Assembly (NCBI RefSeq): GCF_003856835.1
Contig: NZ_CP034145.1
Coordinates: 496,001 to 560,000 of the forward strand
From: Haloplanus aerogenes
GTDB taxonomy: Archaea > Halobacteriota > Halobacteria > Halobacteriales > Haloferacaceae
DNA length: 64,000 bases
Reading direction: 5' to 3'
The notes under the pieces are model-generated. The model was not told the DNA's origin and ran no database searches. It saw nothing but the letters and a program-made list of their open reading frames with translations. Position 1 is the stretch's first letter; every line of letters starts with the position of its first letter. This document shows positions 34,821 through 42,042 of this stretch, piece by piece. The translations under genes were made by a program, and so were the position numbers.

Positions 34821-34900
34821 ATAGTGTTGTTGTAACTGTTTGCTGGCGTGTTGCCGCCGCAGCCGGCAACACGCCAGCAATGACTTACAACGATCACTAT
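34821..34900. repeat. 80-bp near-palindrome with 17-bp perfect core stem
   Basis: The core arms 34840-34856 and 34864-34880 are perfect 17-bp complements around a 7-nt loop. The flanks continue as an imperfect match outward to atagtg (34821-34826) and cactat (34895-34900). It lies between the divergent CopD-like gene and the tRNA-Ser promoter. It is AT-richer at its ends than the surroundings. It may be a non-autonomous element (MITE-like), a terminator or a cruciform regulator site. Confidence 0.7.
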
Positions 34901-34937
34901 GAATCCGAGGATCGCCGGCCGGCGTCGAACCGAAACC

Positions 34938-34946
34938 GATTAAACG
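34938..34946 (+). promoter_or_regulatory. TATA box of tRNA-Ser
   Basis: gattaaacg lies 28 nt before the first nucleotide of tRNA-Ser at 34970. Confidence 0.55.
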
Positions 34947-34969
34947 CCCGCTCTCCCAACCTTTGGTGA

Positions 34970-35054
34970 GCCGAGGTAGCCTAGCCCGGCCAAGGCGGTT
35001 GCTTCGAGAGCAACTGTCCGTCAGGACTCGTGAGTTCAAATCTCACCCTCGGCG
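34970..35054 (+). tRNA. tRNA-Ser(CGA)
   Basis: 85 nt, a class II tRNA with a long variable arm. Acceptor stem gccgagg (34970-34976) pairs with cctcggc (35047-35053); discriminator G as usual for Ser. Anticodon stem gttgc/gcaac encloses ttcgaga, giving anticodon CGA. T arm gtgag/ctcac around ttcaaat. No intron, no encoded CCA. Confidence 0.95.
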
Positions 35055-35092
35055 CTTCTTCACTTTCACGCCTCGAGCCGTCGCTGTACGCG

Positions 35093-35590
35093 CTATTCGA
35101 ACGTCCACTCGGTCGTCACGTCCGGCGACTCGACCAGCGTCTGATACACCACGCAGAAGCGCTCGGTCGCGTCCCGGATCGACGCCGCCGTCTCCGGGTC
35201 GAGATCACCAGACAGCGTCACGTCGAGCCGAATATTCTGGAAGCCGACGGGCACGTCCGCGACGCCCATCGTCCCCCGGAGGTCGAGATCTCCCTCGACC
35301 GCGACCGACACGTCGGCGTCGGCGCCGAAGTTCTCGATCACCGCTTGCGCGGTCAGCTGTGAACAGGCGGCGAGCGCGCCGAGCAGGAGGTCGCCCGAAC
35401 AGGCTGCCGTCCCCGACCCGCCCGCCCCCTCGTGGAGTTCCGCCTCGTAGATGGCCTCGCCCACCTTGACGCTACAGGTCGTCGCGTCCACCTCGTCGCC
35501 CGTCGCGGTGAGGGTCAGTTGGGCTGCCTCCGGGTCCGATTCGTACGTCTCTTTCAGCGGTTTCTGTGTCTCGCGGAGATCGTCCGTCAT
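35093..35590 (-). CDS. OsmC/Ohr family peroxidase-like protein
   Basis: 165 aa. The two redox cysteines of the family are present: ALAACSQLTAQ and ERFCVVYQTL. It would reduce organic hydroperoxides in the cytoplasm. The N-terminal 30 residues are a helical arm (LRETQKPLKETY) seen in the OsmC-type COG1765 group. ATG at 35590. Its neighbours are tRNA-Ser and the haloperoxidase operon, which also handles peroxide, but a link is inference. Confidence 0.88.
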   Translation of the reverse strand: MTDDLRETQKPLKETYESDPEAAQLTLTATGDEVDATTCSVKVGEAIYEAELHEGAGGSGTAACSGDLLLGALAACSQLTAQAVIENFGADADVSVAVEGDLDLRGTMGVADVPVGFQNIRLDVTLSGDLDPETAASIRDATERFCVVYQTLVESPDVTTEWTFE

Positions 35591-35745
35591 GTGATAACAT
35601 GGTCGGATGGACGGAAAAAGCGTTCCGGGGGTGGGAGTCGTCGGTGCGCGACCGCGACGGATCGCCAGCCCTGACTCCAGTTAACCGCCGATTCAGTCGG
35701 TGAATGGTGTGATTAACGAAGTAGTTCCTCCACGATGTGGAGACG

Positions 35746-36513
35746 ATGGATGGCGACGGCTTCAGGCTGACACGGCGGCGGGCGTTGAGCGCCCTCGCCG
35801 CGACGGGTGCCGTCTCCGCCGGCGTCGGCGTCGGGACCGACGCCTTCTTCAGCGACGCCGAATCGTTCGACGGCAACCGCGTCGTCGCTGGTGAACTCGA
35901 CCTCGCAGTGGCGTGGCACAAGGTCGTCGAGACGGCGACGACGCGCGTGGCGACGAGCGACGGGTGGCCGACGCCCCGAAGCGACGCCACGGCGCCGGGC
36001 TGTGACCTCGCGGACCTGAAACCCGGCGATAGCGCCACGCTCACCCTCGCGCTCCGCATCGATGGCCTCCCCGGCTACCTGTCGCTGGTCGGGCACGAGC
36101 GAACCGACGCCGAACGCGGCCAGTCGGAAGCCGAAGCCGGCTACTTCCGGGAGGCAGCGCCGAACGCCGAGGGCGAACTCGACGAGTTGACGACGGCGAC
36201 CCTCTCGTATCTCACGCCCGACGACCCTACCGCGCCGGAGGCCGGGGGGACAGCGACGCCCGCTTACACCGGGTCGCTCGCGTCGCTCGTCGGCCTCTGT
36301 GACCTCGGGACGGGCGTCCCCCTCGACGGCGACGAGGCCGCGGGCGTCTACGACTGCCTCGTCGGCGGCGCACCGCTCGGGACGTACGGCGGCGGCCAGA
36401 CCCACTACCTCCGTATGGAGTGGACGGTGCCGCCGTGGGTCGGGTCGGGAATCGCCAGCGACGCCTTCGCCTTCGACGTGGGGCTGTACGGCGTGCAGGA
36501 GGGTGGCGGATGA
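35746..36513 (+). CDS. Tat-exported SipW-type (TasA-like) protein
   Basis: About 255 aa. N-terminal LTRRRALSALAATGAVSAG is a twin-arginine-type signal, followed immediately by DAFFSDAESFDGNRVVAGELDL, the SipW-dependent (camelysin/TasA-like) start of a beta-sandwich. The mature domain ends with YLRMEWTVPPW and an amphipathic end. GTG 35737 is an alternative start three codons upstream. Its stop overlaps the haloperoxidase ATG (ATGA), so the two are translationally coupled. It is probably a cell-surface or extracellular protein. Confidence 0.72.
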   Translation: MDGDGFRLTRRRALSALAATGAVSAGVGVGTDAFFSDAESFDGNRVVAGELDLAVAWHKVVETATTRVATSDGWPTPRSDATAPGCDLADLKPGDSATLTLALRIDGLPGYLSLVGHERTDAERGQSEAEAGYFREAAPNAEGELDELTTATLSYLTPDDPTAPEAGGTATPAYTGSLASLVGLCDLGTGVPLDGDEAAGVYDCLVGGAPLGTYGGGQTHYLRMEWTVPPWVGSGIASDAFAFDVGLYGVQEGGG

Positions 36514-38360
36514 CCCACGACCCGCACCGCCGCCTGCAGGAGGCGTTCCTCCGGCGAGAGCGTGCGGCGCGCCAGCAACTGCTCGAATCGACCTACCGGA
36601 CCGACGAGAGCGACGGCGCCGACGACCCGGTGGCCTGCTACGGGAAGGCGCTGCGCCACCGCGACGACGGCGTCCCCACGGCGTCGGCGTACGACAGCCT
36701 CGTCGGTGCGCTCGAAACGGGGACGGTCGAGGCGTACAACGCCATCGAACTCGACGAGTCCCCGGAGATGCGCCCGCTCGCCGAACCCCACGGCGCCCAC
36801 GGGTTCGAGGGGATGGGCGCCGACCCGTGGGCGATCCACATGGCGGCGCCGCCCGCCTTTTCGTCGTCCGAGATGGGTGCGGAACTGATCGAACTCTACT
36901 GCCGTTCGCTCTGTCGCGACGTGCCCTTCGGTGCCTACGGCGACGACGGTGCGATTGCCGACGCGATCGACGATTTGAACGGTGCGACGGACTACGCCGG
37001 TCCCGCCGGCACCACGGACCCCCACGGTGGAATGCTCGACGCCAACACCGTCTTCCGGGGTCTCCTCCCCGGTACCCAGACCGGCCCTCACGTCTCGCAA
37101 CTCCTCTGGAAGGACGTGCCCCGCGGGGCGGTCCCACAGAGCCAGCGGATTCGTGTCCTCGCCGGGGAGGCGGCCGACGGCACCGGCGACGCCGACGTGG
37201 TCGGGACCGGCCCGGACTACCTCACCGACTGGGACACGTGGCTCCGCGTCCAGCGTGGCGTCCCCGTCGGCCGGACGAACCCGCCGCCGACGCTGGTCGA
37301 CGCCGGCGGCGACCCCGACGCGGCGGCCACCCGTCACATCGTTACGGGCCGCGATCTGGCGAACAAGGTCCGCCGGCAGGTACCCTACCTTGCCATCCGC
37401 GACGCCGCCGAGATACTTCTGGGGATGGGTGTCCCCTTCGACCGTCGGATTCCGTACCGGCAGGGCAGTCGGGAGAGTGCGACGGACGGAACGTCCGGCA
37501 TTCGGACCGCCACCCCGGTAATCAACTTCGGCTCCCACGACGTGCTCGAATCGGTCGTGAGTGTCTTCGACCTCGCTCAGACCGCCGCCTGGTATCGGAA
37601 GTGGCTCGTCCACCGCCGCCTCCGGCCGGAGGAGTACGCCGGGCGACTGGAATCCGAGCGCCGGGGTGCGGGCGGGCCGTTCGACCTTCCCGACACCCTC
37701 CGCGAGTCGACGGCCCCATCGCGAGTCGTCGACGCCTACGGAACCTCTCTCCTTCCACAGGCTTACACCGAGGGCTGTCCCACTCACCCCTCCTACCCCG
37801 CGGGCCACAGCGTCGTCGCCGGGGCGACGGTGACTCTCCTGAAGGCGATGTTCGACGGCAGACATCCGTTTCCGGTCGCGGAGATGGTCGTCCCGGTCGC
37901 CGACGGGACGGTCGAGGGGACGATGGCCGGCGGCGGGACGACGACGGTCCAATCGACCCGTCTCGCGCCCGTGACCGAGGTGTCGACGGCGCTCGGCGCG
38001 ACGGCCGACTCGCTGGCCGAGGTGCGCACGGCGACGATCACCGTCAACGACGAACTCAACAAACTCGCGACGAACGTCGCCCTCGGGCGCAACTGGGCCG
38101 GCATCCACTACCGCTCCGACGGCATCGAGGGCCTCCTGCTCGGCGAACAGGTGGCCGTCCGCTACCTGCAGGATCACCTTCGCTCGACCGACCTCCCCTT
38201 CGACGGCTACCGCCTCGAACCCTTCTTCGACGCCTACCCCGGCACGCAGGACGGCGCCGCGCCCAACCTCGACCGGGACGCCATCCTGATCACGCCCGAC
38301 CGGATCACGACGCCCGACGACGAGTCGAGTTCGATCAGTGTGGACGATCCGGCACGATAG
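36510..38360 (+). CDS. Vanadium-dependent haloperoxidase (bromoperoxidase type)
   Basis: 616 aa. All vanadate-binding positions can be read: K364 and R372 (KWLVHRRLRP), H433 (PAGH), R527 and H533 (RNWAGIH). H426 matches the extra active-site His of algal/cyanobacterial bromoperoxidases (PTHPSYP). The usual Ser in P-S-G-H is Ala (A431). It oxidises halide with H2O2 to form hypohalite. No signal peptide is visible, although the upstream coupled gene has one. The phosphatase relatives of the fold are excluded by the K-x7-R-P plus R-x5-H spacing. Confidence 0.88.
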   Translation: MTHDPHRRLQEAFLRRERAARQQLLESTYRTDESDGADDPVACYGKALRHRDDGVPTASAYDSLVGALETGTVEAYNAIELDESPEMRPLAEPHGAHGFEGMGADPWAIHMAAPPAFSSSEMGAELIELYCRSLCRDVPFGAYGDDGAIADAIDDLNGATDYAGPAGTTDPHGGMLDANTVFRGLLPGTQTGPHVSQLLWKDVPRGAVPQSQRIRVLAGEAADGTGDADVVGTGPDYLTDWDTWLRVQRGVPVGRTNPPPTLVDAGGDPDAAATRHIVTGRDLANKVRRQVPYLAIRDAAEILLGMGVPFDRRIPYRQGSRESATDGTSGIRTATPVINFGSHDVLESVVSVFDLAQTAAWYRKWLVHRRLRPEEYAGRLESERRGAGGPFDLPDTLRESTAPSRVVDAYGTSLLPQAYTEGCPTHPSYPAGHSVVAGATVTLLKAMFDGRHPFPVAEMVVPVADGTVEGTMAGGGTTTVQSTRLAPVTEVSTALGATADSLAEVRTATITVNDELNKLATNVALGRNWAGIHYRSDGIEGLLLGEQVAVRYLQDHLRSTDLPFDGYRLEPFFDAYPGTQDGAAPNLDRDAILITPDRITTPDDESSSISVDDPAR

Positions 38361-38375
38361 CGGTCGCGTGGCCGC

Positions 38376-40136
38376 TCAGGCCTCGTGAATCGCCTCCCCC
38401 CGATTCAGCCGTTCGGCGATCCGGAAGGTCTGTTCCCCTTCGCGGCGCGTCGGCGTGTGCGCGGCGAGATAGCGCGCGGTGGCGACGAGGTGGAGGCGCC
38501 CCCGTTCCTCCTCGTCGGCCGCGTCGTACCGGCTGAACGCGGCTTCGACGTTCTGTCGCGGGTGGAACCCGGCGTCCTCGCGGAGCAGGACCTCCCCGAG
38601 TGCCCGCTTCAGACGCGCGGGGTCGCCGCCGCTTGCGAGATACTCGGCGGTGTGTCGTCCGGCCGCGCCGACCGTCTCGTCGGCCTCCACCTCGAACGTC
38701 TCCAGCAAGTCGTCGAGGACGGTGTCGGGGTCCCGATCACCGTCGGGATCGGGCAACGGAATCGGCGGTGTGTTGAGAAAGCGGTCGAGGTAGACGCTCA
38801 CGGCGCCGTCGAAGACGGCGCGGTAGATTTCTGGGGCGTCCGTCCGTTTCGCCAGCCCACAGACCGCGTTGGCGTACGTGTAGGTGTGATGCACCGTGTT
38901 CCAGTCGCGGAACTCGTTGGCGGTGCCGAACTGCGCGATTCGGCGCGCGGCGGCGTCGGCGACGGCGCCCGCGAGTTGCGCCCCCGTCGCTCCCGCCTCG
39001 ATGGCGTCGGTCAGGGCGTCCATGATGGCGTGTGGATCGTCGTCCAGCAGCCGATCCACGAAGTCGTCCGGTTCGGTCCACGTCGCTTCCGCGCCCGCAT
39101 GGGTCGGCAGGTCGTCGCTCGCCTCCTCGACCAGTGCAGCCACGTCGATTGGCTGGCGCCACGAGGAGCGCTCCTCCGCTCGGTCGGCGTCGGCGAGGGC
39201 GGGGACGAGGCTGGGGAGGACGGTGTCGGCGTGGTCCCAGCCGATCCGGTCCAGCAGTTCGACGGCCTTGTTGACGAAGTCGAGGCGATGGCCAGTGTCG
39301 AGATAGCGGTGATCGGTGGCGGCGGCGACGAACATGCGGACGAGCGCCGCCTCGTCGAGGTCGGCATCTTCGCCGGCTTCGCGAGGCGTCTGCGACGCCT
39401 CGATTGCCGCGCGGAGCACCCGCTCCGCTCCGTCGGCGTCTCGCACCTCGATGGTGTCGCGGAACCACTCGATCAGGCGGTCGGCGGCCACCCTGTCGGT
39501 CGAGAGCGGGTCCTGCACGAAGAAAGGGGGTTCGCCCGCGCAGTCGTCGGCGACGGCGCCGAGGCCGACGGCCAGCGCTCGGCGGCGGTCCGCGGGTCGC
39601 AGGTCGGGGAGCAGGTTCGCCATCGCGCTCATGGTCGTCAGCCCGCTCCCCCACCCCATCCGCCGGTACTGGGTTCCGAAGGTGGCACCGGTCGTCAGCG
39701 GCACTGTCGGCTCGACGCCCGCGTCGTCGAGGCCGATGATGGCCTTGTCAATGACGAGGCGCAGCGACTCCTGCAGGCCGTGTTCGAGGCGCTCCCGCCA
39801 GTGCTCCTCGGGCGCCGTCTCCCGCTCCGGATCGGGGTCGACGTACACGTCGCCGTCGCGCACCTCGACCGGGAACGTCCGTACGTCGTCCGCGAAAGGG
39901 TCGAACGTGTCGCCGCCGGAGAGTTCGAACCGGGCGTGGTGCCACGGGCAGGTGAGGATGCCGTCGTCGACGGAGCCATCCGTGAGTGGAAAGCCCATGT
40001 GTGGGCAGCGGTTGTCGACGGCGTAGAACTCGCCCTCGTGGTGGAACAGGCCGAGCGTCCGGCCGCCGACGCTGACGACCTGCGGACTCGCCTCGCGGGC
40101 CTCGGCGGCGGACGCCACGCGCTCGAAACTGGGCAT
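38376..40136 (-). CDS. Rieske [2Fe-2S] domain fused to a large helical domain
   Basis: 586 aa. Residues about 4-105 are a Rieske ferredoxin-like domain with C44-x-H46 (CPHMGF) and C63-x2-H66 (CPWHH). The remaining 480 residues are mostly helical with conserved His-rich patches (NTVHHTYTYANAV near 425) and no recognisable oxygenase motif. It resembles a poorly described haloarchaeal/actinobacterial protein class with an N-terminal Rieske domain. It is an electron-transfer protein with an unknown partner activity. ATG 40136 has a TATA-like box about 26 nt upstream (reverse of 40160-40170). Confidence 0.75.
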   Translation of the reverse strand: MPSFERVASAAEAREASPQVVSVGGRTLGLFHHEGEFYAVDNRCPHMGFPLTDGSVDDGILTCPWHHARFELSGGDTFDPFADDVRTFPVEVRDGDVYVDPDPERETAPEEHWRERLEHGLQESLRLVIDKAIIGLDDAGVEPTVPLTTGATFGTQYRRMGWGSGLTTMSAMANLLPDLRPADRRRALAVGLGAVADDCAGEPPFFVQDPLSTDRVAADRLIEWFRDTIEVRDADGAERVLRAAIEASQTPREAGEDADLDEAALVRMFVAAATDHRYLDTGHRLDFVNKAVELLDRIGWDHADTVLPSLVPALADADRAEERSSWRQPIDVAALVEEASDDLPTHAGAEATWTEPDDFVDRLLDDDPHAIMDALTDAIEAGATGAQLAGAVADAAARRIAQFGTANEFRDWNTVHHTYTYANAVCGLAKRTDAPEIYRAVFDGAVSVYLDRFLNTPPIPLPDPDGDRDPDTVLDDLLETFEVEADETVGAAGRHTAEYLASGGDPARLKRALGEVLLREDAGFHPRQNVEAAFSRYDAADEEERGRLHLVATARYLAAHTPTRREGEQTFRIAERLNRGEAIHEA

Positions 40137-40180
40137 GGTGAACGGTAGCACGCCGAACGGAATAAGCGTGCGCTCAGGAC

Positions 40181-40190
40181 GGGGATATAT
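40181..40190 (+). promoter_or_regulatory. TATA box of the LLM oxidoreductase gene
   Basis: ggggatatat lies about 28 nt before ATG 40215; divergent from the Rieske-fusion gene. Confidence 0.6.
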
Positions 40191-40214
40191 GCCCCGTCCG
40201 CCCGCACCACCGGT

Positions 40215-41186
40215 ATGTCACGTGGAGTGGTGTTACCGCGCGGTGACGTGGCCGACGCCCGGGCCGTCGCCGTCCGGTGTGAGAACTTCGGGTACGACGC
40301 CTGCTGGACCGGCGAACTCTGGGGGCGGGACGCCTTCGTCGCGCTGACCGCCGTCGCGGACGCCGTCGAGCGGATCGACCTCGGCACCGCCATCGTCAAC
40401 GTGTTCTCCCGCTCCCCGGCGACGCTCGCGGCGGCCGCGGCGACGCTCACGGAAGTCGCCCCGGCCGGCGTTCGCCTCGGCATCGGGCCGAGTACCGCGA
40501 AGGCCATCGAGGACCTGCACGGCCGCGACTACGACCGCCCCGTGCGCCGCCTCCACGAGACGGCGGAGTTGATCGCCGCGTTCACCCGCGGCGAGGGCCG
40601 CGTCGACTACGACGGCGAGACCGTCTCAGTCGCGGACTTCCCCGCCCTCGACGCCGACGTGCCGGTCTACACGGCGGCGCTCGGCCCGGCCGCCCGGCGC
40701 GCGACGGGGCGGGTCGCGGACGGGTGGCTCCCGCACAACGTCCCCTTCCCGGAGCTATCGAGCGCGTTCGAGACGGTGGCCGAGACGGCGCGCGAGAGCG
40801 ACCGCGACCCTGACGATATCACCGTCGCGCCGTACGTCCCGGCGGCCGTCGCGGACGACCCCGACGAGGCCCGGGCGGCGATCCGTGGTCACCTCGCCTA
40901 CTACGTCGGGAGCGGGGAGGGGTATCGTCGCGCCGTGGCGACGGCATTTCCCGACGAAGCCAACCGGATCGCCGAGGCGTGGGTGGACGGCGACCGCGAC
41001 GCCGCCCGGGCGGCCGTTACCGAGGAGATGGTCGACGCGCTCGGCGTGGCTGGAACGCCCGAGGGGGCCCGGGAGCGATTCGCGGCAGTCGCGTCGCTCG
41101 ACGTGGTAGATCACCCCATCGTCGTCGTGCCTGACGGCGCGGACGAGGCGACCGTCGGGCGGACGATCGAGGCACTCGCGCCGTGA
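40215..41186 (+). CDS. LLM-class F420/flavin-dependent oxidoreductase
   Basis: 323 aa TIM barrel of the luciferase-like monooxygenase class. Landmarks: RCENFGYDACWTGE near residue 25, IDLGTAIVNVFSRSPATLA near 55-75, RLGIGPSTAKAIEDLHGR near 90 and GRVADGWLPHN near 160. In haloarchaea this group normally uses F420, because F420 is abundant; FMN is the alternative. Substrate unknown. ATG at 40215. Confidence 0.87.
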   Translation: MSRGVVLPRGDVADARAVAVRCENFGYDACWTGELWGRDAFVALTAVADAVERIDLGTAIVNVFSRSPATLAAAAATLTEVAPAGVRLGIGPSTAKAIEDLHGRDYDRPVRRLHETAELIAAFTRGEGRVDYDGETVSVADFPALDADVPVYTAALGPAARRATGRVADGWLPHNVPFPELSSAFETVAETARESDRDPDDITVAPYVPAAVADDPDEARAAIRGHLAYYVGSGEGYRRAVATAFPDEANRIAEAWVDGDRDAARAAVTEEMVDALGVAGTPEGARERFAAVASLDVVDHPIVVVPDGADEATVGRTIEALAP

Positions 41187-41213
41187 GATGCCGGCGCCGC
41201 GTTCGGACGCCGA

Positions 41214-41672
41214 TCAGGCCGGGTTCTTCCGCGACAGATCGCTCCCGCAGATGGGGCAGCGGTCGCGGTGTTCGTCGAACTCGCGGCCACAGCCCTGACA
41301 CTGGAAGCGCCAGTCGCGCTGTTCCGTGATGCCGTCGCGTGCGATGGCTTCGACGACGACGCCCAGATGCTCGGCGACGTTCTGCATCGCGTAGTCGTCG
41401 GTGACGAGCGTCCCGTCGAGTTCGAACGCGGCGGCGATCAGGCGAACGTCGGTGTCGGAGAGTTCCTCTCCGTCACCCGTCTCGACGGCCGCGCGCTCGA
41501 TGGTCTCGACGGTGTTGTCGGCGGGGATGTGGATGTGCATCCCGGCGCCCTCCATCGCGTCGAAGCGGTAGGCGCTCTCGTCTTCGAGTTCTTCCTCCAC
41601 CGCGGGCACGGAGGCCATCTTGTCGGAGGTGTGGTACTCGTGGATGAACGCAGAAGAGTCGAGGACGTGCAT
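41214..41672 (-). CDS. nob1: rRNA maturation endonuclease Nob1
   Basis: 152 aa. The N-terminal PIN domain has acidic residues at VLDSSAFIHE (D5), SDTDVRLIAAA and VTDDYAM. The C-terminal zinc ribbon is CQGCGREFDEHRDRCPICG. Nob1 cuts the 3' end of 16S rRNA in late small-subunit maturation. The start of Nob1 lies directly at the end of the PRC-barrel gene, so the two are likely one operon. Length and domain order are normal for archaea. Confidence 0.9.
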   Translation of the reverse strand: MHVLDSSAFIHEYHTSDKMASVPAVEEELEDESAYRFDAMEGAGMHIHIPADNTVETIERAAVETGDGEELSDTDVRLIAAAFELDGTLVTDDYAMQNVAEHLGVVVEAIARDGITEQRDWRFQCQGCGREFDEHRDRCPICGSDLSRKNPA

Positions 41673-41918
41673 CTACCGGTCGATAACGATGTAGTCTTTC
41701 ACAGCCTGCACGTGGGAGACTGGGACGTGGAGTCGACCCTGTTCGTCCTGCTCGAAGCCGGACTCGGCGGCCGGGAACTCCTCGTTGGGGGAGACGAGCA
41801 GGTCGTTCAGCGATCCCGTCTTCAGGTTCATCGTGATGTTGTACAGCATACCGAGTTCCGTCCCGTCCGAGCCCATGACGGACTTTCCGGAGAGGTTCTC
41901 GGCGAGTACGTCGGTCAT
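41673..41918 (-). CDS. PRC-barrel domain protein
   Basis: 81 aa: a single PRC-barrel fold, seven short strands (VLAENLSGKSVMGSDG, ELGMLYNITMN, RLHVPVSHVQAVKDYIVI). PRC-barrel proteins bind RNA or form regulatory assemblies; in archaea several short ones are tied to ribosome or cell-division functions. The stop abuts the nob1 ATG, which supports a ribosome-related role, by inference. ATG at 41918. Confidence 0.87.
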   Translation of the reverse strand: MTDVLAENLSGKSVMGSDGTELGMLYNITMNLKTGSLNDLLVSPNEEFPAAESGFEQDEQGRLHVPVSHVQAVKDYIVIDR

Positions 41919-42042
41919 GAGTGGCACATTCGCGGGGAATACCTTAAACGCCACGGGGTTCGCGTCGGTCCGACCCATGTTGAAAGACTTAACTTCGGTC
42001 CACGGCTCTTTCGCCACAAGGAAGCTTCTGCCGGGGGAAACT

